This document shows, in pieces, positions 27,411-35,642 of a stretch of 64,000 nt of DNA. The stretch lies in the NCBI GenBank assembly GCA_902543485.1, contig CACBYP010000004.1, positions 12,501 to 76,500 on the forward strand, read 5' to 3'. The notes beneath the pieces were generated by a model. It was not told where the DNA came from and made no database searches. It saw nothing but the letters and a program-made list of their open reading frames with translations. How positions within the stretch are numbered: position 1 is the first letter of the stretch; each line of letters starts with the position of its first letter. Both the position numbers and the translations under genes were made by a program. Origin of the DNA: an uncultured Pelagibacteraceae bacterium (GTDB taxonomy: Bacteria; Pseudomonadota; Alphaproteobacteria; Pelagibacterales; Pelagibacteraceae).

Positions 27411-28736
27411 ATGAAAAATTATATAAAAATTCATAATAAAATCAAAAAATTTAATAAAAAAATTAAAGTGAGTGGAGACAAAAGTATTTCAATAAGATGT
27501 GTTCTTCTCGCTTCACAGGCAGTAGGTAAATCGAAAATATACAATCTACTAGAGTCAGAAGATGTCATGAATGCATTGAATTCAATCAAAAAATTGGGGA
27601 TTAGTTTCAAAAAATATAAAAATTATTATGAAATTAATGGTCTTGGATTAAATGGATTTAAAACAAATAAATTACAGACTTTAAATGCAGGAAATTCTGG
27701 AACATTAGCAAGATTAATTTTAGGATTATTAGTCAATTCAAATAAGTTAGTTAAAATTGTAGGTGATAAAAGTCTAAGTAAAAGGGACTTTTCTAGAATT
27801 ACTGAACCATTAAAATTATTTGGAGCACAAATAACATCAAATAAAAAAAAATTACCAGTCAGAATAATTGGATCTAATTTTTTAAGACCAGTTAACTATA
27901 AGGAGAATTTAGGTAGCGCACAATGCAAAAGTGCCGTAATGCTTGCAGCTTTAAAAACACCCGGTGTAACAAAAATTAAAGCTAAAAAATCAAGAAACCA
28001 TACCGAGCTTTTATTTAAAAGCCTAGGCGTTCCAATAAAAATTTTTAGTAAACTAGATTATGATTATATTGAGATTAAAGGGCAATATAATTTTAATAGT
28101 TTCAATTATCAAGTTCCTGGTGATATAAGTTCTTGCTCTTTTTTTTTAGTCTTAACACTTTTATCGAAAAATTCCAGTTTGTTAATTCAAAATGTAAATG
28201 TCAATGACTCACGAACTGGGATAATTAAAATTTTGAACAAAATGAATGCAAAAATTTTATTTAAAAATAAAAAAAAATATAAAGGAGAAATTATTTCTGA
28301 CATTTTAGTCAAAAGTAGAAAAAATCTATTTGCAATAAATTGTCCAGATAGACTTAATAGCTCAGCGATTGATGAATTTTTAGTAATTTTTCTAGTTGCT
28401 GCAAAAGCAAAAGGAATTTCAACTTTTCGTAATTTGGGAGAATTGAACAAAAAAGAGAGCCCAAGATTAGATATTGCTGTTAAATTTTTAAAAAAAATAG
28501 GTGTCAAAGTTATTAGAGCAGGAGATGATATTAAAATACACGGTGTTCCAGATATAGAATTAAAAAGCAAATATGTAATAAAAAATTTTAGTAAAGATCA
28601 TAGAGTATTAATGATGTCTTGCATAGCTGCATTAACTTTTGGAGGAGAATGGAAAATATATGATGCAAAATCTAGCAATACATCTTTTCCCAATTTTTTT
28701 GAATTAATTAAAAAACTCGGTGGTAAAGTAAATTGA
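27411..28736 (+). CDS. aroA: 3-phosphoshikimate 1-carboxyvinyltransferase (EPSP synthase)
   Basis: AroA joins shikimate 3-phosphate and PEP, step six of the shikimate pathway. The 441-residue protein has GDKSIS (Lys and Ser ligands) and NAGNSGTLARL, a class II-like version, since class I enzymes carry NAGTAMR here. It also has SAQCKSA, VPGDISS, LNSSAIDEF with the catalytic Asp, and KKESPR. It overlaps cmk by 4 bases, an order common to alphaproteobacteria. aroK and aroB are at 61723-63337. Confidence 0.95.
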   Translation: MKNYIKIHNKIKKFNKKIKVSGDKSISIRCVLLASQAVGKSKIYNLLESEDVMNALNSIKKLGISFKKYKNYYEINGLGLNGFKTNKLQTLNAGNSGTLARLILGLLVNSNKLVKIVGDKSLSKRDFSRITEPLKLFGAQITSNKKKLPVRIIGSNFLRPVNYKENLGSAQCKSAVMLAALKTPGVTKIKAKKSRNHTELLFKSLGVPIKIFSKLDYDYIEIKGQYNFNSFNYQVPGDISSCSFFLVLTLLSKNSSLLIQNVNVNDSRTGIIKILNKMNAKILFKNKKKYKGEIISDILVKSRKNLFAINCPDRLNSSAIDEFLVIFLVAAKAKGISTFRNLGELNKKESPRLDIAVKFLKKIGVKVIRAGDDIKIHGVPDIELKSKYVIKNFSKDHRVLMMSCIAALTFGGEWKIYDAKSSNTSFPNFFELIKKLGGKVN

Positions 28737-29386
28737 GAAGAAGAAAAAATATTATTACTGTTGCTATTGACTCTCCAGCAGCTGCAGGTGCAGGTACACA
28801 AGCAAAATATATTGCTCAAAACTATAATCTTTCATACTTGGATACAGGGAAAATATACAGATACTTAGGAAATCTGGCGATAAAGCGAAAGTCTTTAGAT
28901 TACCATTTTTTTAAAAAGAAAATAAATCAATTAAAAATGAATAAATTAAAAGGAAAAAAATTACTTTCTGATGAAGTTGCAAAATCTGCATCAATAATTG
29001 CTAAAAATAAAAAAATAAGAAATTTAATTAAAAATTTTCAGTTGAAATGTGCATATAATCCACCAAAAAAGTTTGCAGGATCTGTTTTAGATGGGAGAGA
29101 TATTACTTCTGTAATAATGAAAGATGCTATGTTCAAATTTTATATAACAGCAAATATTAATGTGAGAGCTAAGAGACGATTTATCGAGTACAAAAAAATG
29201 AAAAAAAAAGTCAAATTCATTGATGTCTTAAAAAGCTTAAAAAACAGGGATTATTTAGACAAAAATAGGAAACACAGTCCTTTGAAAAAAACTAAAGATT
29301 CAATCTTGATTAATACATCCAAATTAAGTAAGAAAGCGTGCTTTATAAAAATTAAAGCAATTATGGACAAAAAAATAAGTAATTAA
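28733..29386 (+). CDS. cmk: cytidylate kinase with altered P-loop
   Basis: CMP kinase phosphorylates CMP/dCMP with ATP. The 217-residue protein starts at TTG. Family segments include YLDTGKIYR, DGRDIT and the RAKRR lid. The P-loop reads DSPAAAGAGTQ (13-23): Ala20 takes the place of the Walker A lysine in the usual GPSGAGKGT. The rest is intact and the gene sits in its normal place between aroA and rpsA, so loss of function seems unlikely. Confidence 0.9.
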   Translation: MRRRKNIITVAIDSPAAAGAGTQAKYIAQNYNLSYLDTGKIYRYLGNLAIKRKSLDYHFFKKKINQLKMNKLKGKKLLSDEVAKSASIIAKNKKIRNLIKNFQLKCAYNPPKKFAGSVLDGRDITSVIMKDAMFKFYITANINVRAKRRFIEYKKMKKKVKFIDVLKSLKNRDYLDKNRKHSPLKKTKDSILINTSKLSKKACFIKIKAIMDKKISN

Positions 29387-31116
29387 TGGAAATTTACAAA
29401 GATCTTAAAACACCGGCAAACAAGTTATTTGAAGAATTACTTAATTCACAATTATCAAAAGAAAAAATTGAAGAAGGTAAAATAATAGAGGGCAAGATTA
29501 CAAAAATCACAGAAAAATTTGTTTTTATTTTTATTCCAGGTCTAAAAAGTGAACCGATAATTGACATAAACGAGTTAAAAATCATTGGATTAAAAGATAA
29601 AATTTCAGTTGGTGGAAATATACCTGTATTACTTGAAAAGATTGAAGACAAAAATGGTGAAGTAATTGTTTCAGCAATAAAAGCTCAAAAGATTAAAGGT
29701 TGGTATAAATTGGAAAAGGCTTATGAAAATAATGAGTCCATTATAGGAAAAATTACATCTAAGTGTAAAGGAGGAGTGATTGTTGAACATGTTGAAACTG
29801 GATCTCTTATGTTTTGCCCAGGTTCTCAAATTAGCGATAAACCTCTAAAAAATATAGATCATTTGATAAATGTTGAGCAAAAGTTTGCTATTATCAAACT
29901 TGATAAATTAAGAGGCAATGCGTGCGTTTCTAGAAGACAAATAGTTTCATCAAATAAAAGAGAAGATAAGGCAAAAATAATTGAGAAATTTAAAATTGGA
30001 GACATTATTAAAGACGCAGTTGTGAAAGGATATTCTTCGTTTGGTTGTTTTTTTGAGGTAAATAATGAGATTGATGTACTTGTCCATTTGCAAGAAATTT
30101 CATACTCAAGAGTCAACCATCCTGATGAGATATTTAATATTGGAGAAAAACACGATTTAAAAGTTATCTCAATAGATAAAGAAAAACTTCAAATTGGTTG
30201 CTCGATTAAGCAACTTTCACCTGATCCATTTGAGCATATCTCCAACTATGAAATTGGGAGTAAATATAAAGTTAAAGTAGACAAAATTACTGACTATGGA
30301 TGCTTTTGTTCATTAGAACCAGGATTAAGCACTTTGCTACACAGCAGCGAAATGAGCTGGACAAAAAAAAATATAATACCTAAAAAATTTTTTAAAGTTG
30401 GAGATATGATTGATTGTGTTATAACTGAAATAGATAAAGAAAAGAGAAGAATTGCTATTTCTCATAAACTAACTCTAGAAAATCCATATCAGAAATTGAT
30501 AGACGAATATCCTGTTGGTAGTGAAATTGAAGGTGTTATTTCAAGCTCAAACGAATATGCTCTTTATGTAAAGTTAGACAAGTTTGATATTGATGGTTTT
30601 CTGCATGCCAATGATTTGAGTTACACAAATAACCCTGAGGAAGAATTAAAAAAATTCAAAAAAGGTGACCAAATAAAGGTCAAGGTATTAGAAATTAAAA
30701 AAGAGGAACAGAAAATTAGAGTTGGATTAAAACAATTAGGCAGAGATCCTTTTAATTGGTTCAAAGATAAAAAAGTTAACGATATTATTACTGTTCAAGT
30801 AATATCTTCTGATAATAAGGGACTAAATGTAAAACCAGAAAATTGTGAATTAGAATTTTTAATTAAGAAATCAAATATAGCTGTAAACACATCTGATGCT
30901 AGACCATCTAGATTTGTAGGAGGTGAAAGAATAGATGCTGCAATTTCAGAGCTAAATATAGAAAAAAGGAAGGCAAGTTTAAGCATTAAACTTCTTGAAG
31001 AGCTACAAAATAAGGAAGCTGTATCTAAATTTTCTAGTCCATTAAGCGGAAAAAATCTACCATTTTCATCCTTATCAGAAAAATTAGACGACAAAAAAAA
31101 TAAGGATAATGAGTAA
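29386..31116 (+). CDS. rpsA: 30S ribosomal protein S1
   Basis: S1 binds mRNA and helps initiation on structured messages. The 576-residue protein has about six S1 (OB-fold) repeats; repeat cores such as GCFFEVNNEIDVLVHLQEIS and GCFCSLEPGLSTLLHSSEMSW are clear. Its ATG overlaps the stop of cmk by 1 base, the standard cmk-rpsA order. The length is close to the usual 550-570. Confidence 0.96.
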   Translation: MEIYKDLKTPANKLFEELLNSQLSKEKIEEGKIIEGKITKITEKFVFIFIPGLKSEPIIDINELKIIGLKDKISVGGNIPVLLEKIEDKNGEVIVSAIKAQKIKGWYKLEKAYENNESIIGKITSKCKGGVIVEHVETGSLMFCPGSQISDKPLKNIDHLINVEQKFAIIKLDKLRGNACVSRRQIVSSNKREDKAKIIEKFKIGDIIKDAVVKGYSSFGCFFEVNNEIDVLVHLQEISYSRVNHPDEIFNIGEKHDLKVISIDKEKLQIGCSIKQLSPDPFEHISNYEIGSKYKVKVDKITDYGCFCSLEPGLSTLLHSSEMSWTKKNIIPKKFFKVGDMIDCVITEIDKEKRRIAISHKLTLENPYQKLIDEYPVGSEIEGVISSSNEYALYVKLDKFDIDGFLHANDLSYTNNPEEELKKFKKGDQIKVKVLEIKKEEQKIRVGLKQLGRDPFNWFKDKKVNDIITVQVISSDNKGLNVKPENCELEFLIKKSNIAVNTSDARPSRFVGGERIDAAISELNIEKRKASLSIKLLEELQNKEAVSKFSSPLSGKNLPFSSLSEKLDDKKNKDNE

Positions 31117-31120
31117 CTAA

Positions 31121-31411
31121 TTGTCTACAAATAAATCAGATTTATTAAATAAACTCTCAAATAACTATCCGAATTTCATAAAGAAAGACTTACAAAAACT
31201 ATTTGATATTTTTATATATGAAATGAATATGGCATTAAAAAGAGGAGAAAGAGTAGAGCTTAGAGACATCTTTACAATTGAACCAAAAATTCAAAAATCA
31301 AGATATGGAAGAAATCCCAAGACAAATGAAAAAGTATTTGTTAAAGAAAAAATTTCCCTTCTTTTTAAAATGTCAAAGTTGTGGTCTGTAAAAATAAATG
31401 AAAAAATATAA
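31121..31411 (+). CDS. HU/IHF family DNA-binding protein (IhfB position)
   Basis: A 96-residue bacterial histone-like protein starting at TTG, 4 bases after rpsA, where ihfB normally lies. The arm motif GRNPKTNEKV is conserved with the DNA-intercalating Pro. The usual GFGxF turn is replaced by RDIFTI and the C-terminal FFKPGKxL by LFKMSKLW, so it is a divergent family member. It likely bends DNA as a homodimer or with an IhfA elsewhere. Confidence 0.85.
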   Translation: MSTNKSDLLNKLSNNYPNFIKKDLQKLFDIFIYEMNMALKRGERVELRDIFTIEPKIQKSRYGRNPKTNEKVFVKEKISLLFKMSKLWSVKINEKI

Positions 31412-32069
31412 AGTTTTTGTAGCTTGTGATGGCAATAATATCACTAAGATAAATAAAATTATCCAAGAAACAAAGAATAAAAAATTAGAAATTGGTTATA
31501 AATTTGGTCTTGAGTTTTTAAACTCGAAAAAAGGAAGAGAGTATGTATCAAAATTAAGAAATGAGATTAAATTTGGCGACTATAAAATTTTAGATATTCC
31601 AAACACATGCAAGTCAGCAATTAAATCAGTTAAAGATTTAAAATTTGATTATATAACTATTCATATTAGTGCTGGTCTAAATGCTTTAAAAACTGCAAAA
31701 AAAGTTTCTGGAAAAACAAAGTTAATTGGTGTTTCTGTACTTACGTCTCTTGATAATAAGTCTTTAAAAGAAATAGGCTACAACAAAGATGTTAAAAAAT
31801 TGGTAACCCATCAAGCGAAACTTGCTACTAAAGCAAATTTAGATGCAATAGTTTGTAGCGCGCATGAAGTAAAACTAGTAAAAAAAGTATTTAAAAAAGA
31901 AATTATAACCCCCGGAATTAGAATCAATAAGAAAATAAACGATCAAAAAAGGGTTATGAGTCCCAAAGAAGCTTTTAAAAGCGGAAGTGATTGGATAGTA
32001 ATTGGAAGACCAATTACAAAAGGCAATATAACAAAAAACATCCAAAAGTTAATAGATCATTTGAAATAA
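31398..32069 (+). CDS. pyrF: orotidine 5'-phosphate decarboxylase
   Basis: PyrF makes UMP from OMP. The 223-residue TIM barrel keeps the catalytic D-x-K-x-x-D array in GDYKILDIPNT (about 59-69), the IGVSVLTS strand, TPGIR and the phosphate site IGRPIT. It overlaps the IHF-like gene by 14 bases and is followed by trpF after 1 base. Confidence 0.9.
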   Translation: MKKYKVFVACDGNNITKINKIIQETKNKKLEIGYKFGLEFLNSKKGREYVSKLRNEIKFGDYKILDIPNTCKSAIKSVKDLKFDYITIHISAGLNALKTAKKVSGKTKLIGVSVLTSLDNKSLKEIGYNKDVKKLVTHQAKLATKANLDAIVCSAHEVKLVKKVFKKEIITPGIRINKKINDQKRVMSPKEAFKSGSDWIVIGRPITKGNITKNIQKLIDHLK

Positions 32070-32070
32070 C

Positions 32071-32730
32071 ATGGATGCTAAAATTTGTGGAATAAAAAAT
32101 CTTAAAACATTAAAACATTTAATTAAACATAAGCATCCTCCTAAATTTATTGGTTTTATATGTAATTATCCTAAATCAAAAAGACACTTGAACTTAAAAA
32201 ATTTAAAAAAATTGGTAAGTGTTAAAAAAAAAAAAAATATTAATTTTGTATCTGTTTTAGTAAATCCAAAAAAAAATATTTTAGATAAAATTGCTAAATT
32301 AAATTTTGATTACTTACAGTTGTATGATGTTAATCCAAAAAAAACTTTGAAAATAAAAAAAGAATTTAAGATCAAAATTATAAGTGCCTTGACAGTAAAA
32401 AATGTGGAAGATGTGATGTCATATAAAAAATATAAGGATTTTTCTGAAATAATTTTATTTGATGGTAAAGGATATGAAAATTCTCTTAAGTTTAATCACA
32501 AATTTTTAAATAATATTTCGGATAATTTAACAATCATGTTAGCTGGTGATATTAAATATAATGAAAAACTTAATAAATATAATAAAATTGCTGATATTAT
32601 AGATATTTCAGGTAGTCTAGAGACTAACGGAGAAAAAGATATTTCAAAAATAGATATTTTTTTAAAAAATTTAAACAAACTAAAAAATGAAACTAAAAAA
32701 AAAAATTCCGCTTATAGATCAACACGATAA
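32071..32730 (+). CDS. trpF: phosphoribosylanthranilate isomerase, divergent
   Basis: TrpF normally isomerises PRA to CdRP in tryptophan synthesis. The 219-residue barrel keeps the acid/base Cys in KICGI (Cys6), YPKSKR, and the Asp in LFDGKGYE. The phosphate-binding segments differ: LAGGL is LAGDI, and the SSGVE loop reads ISGSLET. A tract of about 14 A near 32224-32237 encodes four Lys. It overlaps trpB by 44 bases. The pathway role is likely by place, but the changed sites leave it open. Confidence 0.8.
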   Translation: MDAKICGIKNLKTLKHLIKHKHPPKFIGFICNYPKSKRHLNLKNLKKLVSVKKKKNINFVSVLVNPKKNILDKIAKLNFDYLQLYDVNPKKTLKIKKEFKIKIISALTVKNVEDVMSYKKYKDFSEIILFDGKGYENSLKFNHKFLNNISDNLTIMLAGDIKYNEKLNKYNKIADIIDISGSLETNGEKDISKIDIFLKNLNKLKNETKKKNSAYRSTR

Positions 32731-33916
32731 ATATGGATTTTGGGGAGGTAAATTTGGTGGAAGTTTTATACCTGAAACACTAAAAAAACCAATTGATGAT
32801 CTAACAATTGAATTTCAAAAACTTAGAAAAAGTAAATCATTTATCAAAAAAAGAGATTTTTATTTTCGAAATTACATAGGAGCACCTACAAGATTTATAA
32901 AGCTAAACAGATTATCAAAACATTTGGGAGGAGCTCAGATTTGGGCAAAAGTAGTATCGGATGCTAACGGAGGAGCACACAAAATTTATAACGCCACTGT
33001 TCATGCACTAATATGTAAAACACTGGGTAAGAAATATATAATTGGAGACACAGGAGCGGGATATGCAGGAAAAATGTTGAGCATGGCTGCAAAAAAATTT
33101 GGATTAAAATGTAAAATTTTTATGGGTGCAAAAGATATAAAAAGACAAAAACCAAACTGCGATGCAATGAAAAAAAATGGAGCTGAAATAATACCAGTAA
33201 CTACTGGTAGTCAAACTTTAGTTGATGCTGTTAGTGAGTGTATGCGTTATTGGGTTTCAAATTGTGATACTACACATATGTGCGTTGGATCTACCGTTGG
33301 ACCAAACATATTTGTTAAAATATGTGGTTGGAGCACATCTCAAATATCTAGAGAGTTAAAGGGTCAACTATTATCTGAATTTAAAAAAATTCCAAAAAAG
33401 ATAAAATTAATTAATTGTGTAGGTGGAGGAAGTTCAGCATATGGATTTTGGAGTGAATTTATTGATTTTCCAAAAAATCAAATAGAATTAATTGGTGTTG
33501 AGGCCGGAGGTCCAAAAAATTCAAAATTACATGCTGCTCCTTTGAGCCGTGGTGCAAGATTAGGTATTTTGCATGGAGCAGCTTCATATGTATGTCAAAA
33601 TACTGAAGGCCAAATTAATGAAACGGAATCTATAAGTGCTGGATTAGATTATCCAGGAGTAAGTCCACTTCATTGTTTCCTTAAAGATACAAAAAGAGCA
33701 ACATATACTTTTGCAACTGATGAAGATGCTTTAAGAGCATATAAGCTAGTTACAAAATTTGAAAAACTTAATCCAAGTCTCGAACCAAGTCACGCATTTG
33801 CCGAGGCTATAAAGATTGCACCAAAACTAGGTAAAGATAACATAATAATTGTTAATTCTTGTGGAGATGCCAAAAAAGATAGAGATATTTTAAAAGAAAG
33901 ATTGAGCAAAAAATGA
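32687..33916 (+). CDS. trpB: tryptophan synthase beta chain-like PLP enzyme with changed active site
   Basis: A 409-residue fold type II PLP enzyme that aligns end to end with TrpB. The PLP lysine is kept (GGAHK, Lys99), as are the AGLDYPGV and LExSHA segments. Compared with Salmonella TrpB: catalytic Glu109 is Asp121, Gln114-His115 are Tyr126-Ala127, Lys167 is Val179, Asn236 is Ser250, and the pyridine-N contact Ser377 is Cys392. It occupies the normal trpF-trpB-trpA-accD place. Either a very divergent tryptophan synthase or a recruited relative. Confidence 0.85.
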   Translation: MKLKKKIPLIDQHDKYGFWGGKFGGSFIPETLKKPIDDLTIEFQKLRKSKSFIKKRDFYFRNYIGAPTRFIKLNRLSKHLGGAQIWAKVVSDANGGAHKIYNATVHALICKTLGKKYIIGDTGAGYAGKMLSMAAKKFGLKCKIFMGAKDIKRQKPNCDAMKKNGAEIIPVTTGSQTLVDAVSECMRYWVSNCDTTHMCVGSTVGPNIFVKICGWSTSQISRELKGQLLSEFKKIPKKIKLINCVGGGSSAYGFWSEFIDFPKNQIELIGVEAGGPKNSKLHAAPLSRGARLGILHGAASYVCQNTEGQINETESISAGLDYPGVSPLHCFLKDTKRATYTFATDEDALRAYKLVTKFEKLNPSLEPSHAFAEAIKIAPKLGKDNIIIVNSCGDAKKDRDILKERLSKK

Positions 33917-34713
33917 TTTCACCAATAAGTTTGGCTTTCAGAAAAGCAAATATAAATAATAGACCTGCTTTATTAACTTACACGGTTGCAGGGGATAATA
34001 ATAAAAAAAAATGTTTAGAAATTTTGAAAGAGATTTCAAATTATGTTGATATTTGTGAAATAGGATTTCCACATAACACTCCAATTGCAGATGGCGGCCA
34101 AATACAAACTAGTGCATATCGAGCAATTAAAAATGGAATTAAGATTTCTGATGTTTTTGATATTGTAAAAAAATATAAAAAATTTAATAATTCTAAGCCA
34201 GTTATCTTGATGGGTTACTACAATATGATTTATCAATATAATGAAAGTAAATTTATAAAAAAGTGCAAAAAGGTTGGTGTAAATGGTCTAATAGTAGTTG
34301 ATTTACCATGGCCTGAAAATAAAAAATTTGCAAGTAAATGTAAAAAAAATTCAATAAGTTTTATACAACTTTTATCTCCGACAACCTCTGCAGAAAGGTT
34401 AAAAAAAATTATAAAAGACTCTCATGACATGATTTATTATATAAGTATGTTATCTACTACAGGTGGAAAATTGAAAGTTTCTCCTAGGGAAATTTTATAT
34501 AATTATAAAAAAATAAAAAAAATGAATCCAAAAAAAAAATGTGTTATTGGTTTTGGAATCACGGAAAAAAATATATCAAAACTGAAATCATCGGATGGTT
34601 TAGTAGTTGGAAGTCAAATAAGCAAGGAAATATCAAGAAGTTTAAGTAATAGACAAAATCCTGTCACAAATGTAAGTAAGCTTGTAAAAAAATTAAAAAA
34701 TAAAATTTTATGA
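33913..34713 (+). CDS. trpA: tryptophan synthase alpha chain-like protein, divergent
   Basis: TrpA splits indole-3-glycerol phosphate and channels indole to TrpB. The 266-residue barrel keeps both catalytic acids at standard numbers, Glu49 (CEIGF) and Asp60 (IADGG), and loop 6 Thr (STTGG). Loop 2, normally PFSDPLAD, is PHNTPIAD, so Asp56, which contacts beta Lys167, is Thr. Start overlaps trpB by 4 bases; stop overlaps accD by 4. Catalysis of indole release looks possible, but communication with TrpB must differ. Confidence 0.86.
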   Translation: MISPISLAFRKANINNRPALLTYTVAGDNNKKKCLEILKEISNYVDICEIGFPHNTPIADGGQIQTSAYRAIKNGIKISDVFDIVKKYKKFNNSKPVILMGYYNMIYQYNESKFIKKCKKVGVNGLIVVDLPWPENKKFASKCKKNSISFIQLLSPTTSAERLKKIIKDSHDMIYYISMLSTTGGKLKVSPREILYNYKKIKKMNPKKKCVIGFGITEKNISKLKSSDGLVVGSQISKEISRSLSNRQNPVTNVSKLVKKLKNKIL

Positions 34714-35642
34714 ACTGGATTACAAAAGCTTTAAGTTTTGGAGAAAAAATTAAAAAGGTTTTAAAAAAAAGACCATCTAAAGAAGATATAGCAAACTCAG
34801 ACTGGACTAGTTGTTGTAAAGGTCCAATTTTAAAAGTGGATCTTGAAGAAAATTTGTGGGTTTGTAACTCATGTGGAAAACATCATAGAATTAATTGTCG
34901 ACAAAGATTCGATATCATATTTGGAAAAAATGCTTATGAAATACTTGATACACCAATTCCTGCTGAAGATCCTCTTGGATGGGTAGATACCAAATCTTAT
35001 AAAGATAGATTAAAATCTGCAAAAAAGAAAACTAATCAAAATTCAGCTGTGATGATTGCTAAAGGTAGAATAAATGGTATCGACGTAACAGCTGGAGCAA
35101 TAAACTTTGAGTTTATTGGTGGCTCTGTAGGTGCTGCTGAAGGTGAAGCAATAATTTATGGTGTTCAACACGCTATTGACAATCAAACACCATTTGTATT
35201 CTTTCCTTGTGGTGGTGGGCAAAGAATGTTCGAGTCTCCTATTGCACTTGCAAATATGACCAGAACTACACTTGCTATTAATGAACTCAAAAAAAATAAC
35301 CTTCCTTATTTAGTTTGTTTTACTGATCCAACTGCTGGTGGAATTACAGCATCATTTGCAATGTTAGGAGATATTCATTTTGCTGAACCAGGTTGTTTAA
35401 TAGCCTTTGCAGGAAAAAGAGTTATTCAAGCAACAGTCAAGGAAGAGCTTAGTTCTGACTTTCAAACATCTGAGTTTGTCGAAAAGCATGGATTTGTAGA
35501 CAGAATTGTTGAACGAAAAGATTTAAAAACCGAAATAAGCTTACTATTATCAATATTGTTAAAAAAAGATAACGCGGTAAATGAAAAGCAAATAAATGAA
35601 ACTTCAGACAATATTGAACCGCTTGCAAAAGCTGCATCCTAA
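34710..35642 (+). CDS. accD: acetyl-CoA carboxylase carboxyltransferase beta subunit
   Basis: AccD forms the carboxyltransferase with AccA. The 310-residue protein has the crotonase-like core (GGSVGAAEGEAI, GGGQRMFESP, DPTAGGITASFA). The N-terminal zinc ribbon normally has two CxxC knuckles; here they are adjacent Cys35-Cys36 and Cys52-x2-Cys55, so the first knuckle is altered. It is coupled to trpA (4-base overlap) and overlaps folC by 47 bases. Confidence 0.95.
   Translation: MNWITKALSFGEKIKKVLKKRPSKEDIANSDWTSCCKGPILKVDLEENLWVCNSCGKHHRINCRQRFDIIFGKNAYEILDTPIPAEDPLGWVDTKSYKDRLKSAKKKTNQNSAVMIAKGRINGIDVTAGAINFEFIGGSVGAAEGEAIIYGVQHAIDNQTPFVFFPCGGGQRMFESPIALANMTRTTLAINELKKNNLPYLVCFTDPTAGGITASFAMLGDIHFAEPGCLIAFAGKRVIQATVKEELSSDFQTSEFVEKHGFVDRIVERKDLKTEISLLLSILLKKDNAVNEKQINETSDNIEPLAKAAS

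Noticed and set aside
32071..34713. trpF, trpB and trpA as decaying pseudogenes
   Set aside because: All three are full length, in frame, coupled, and keep core residues such as the PLP lysine and alpha Glu49/Asp60; remodelling fits better than decay.
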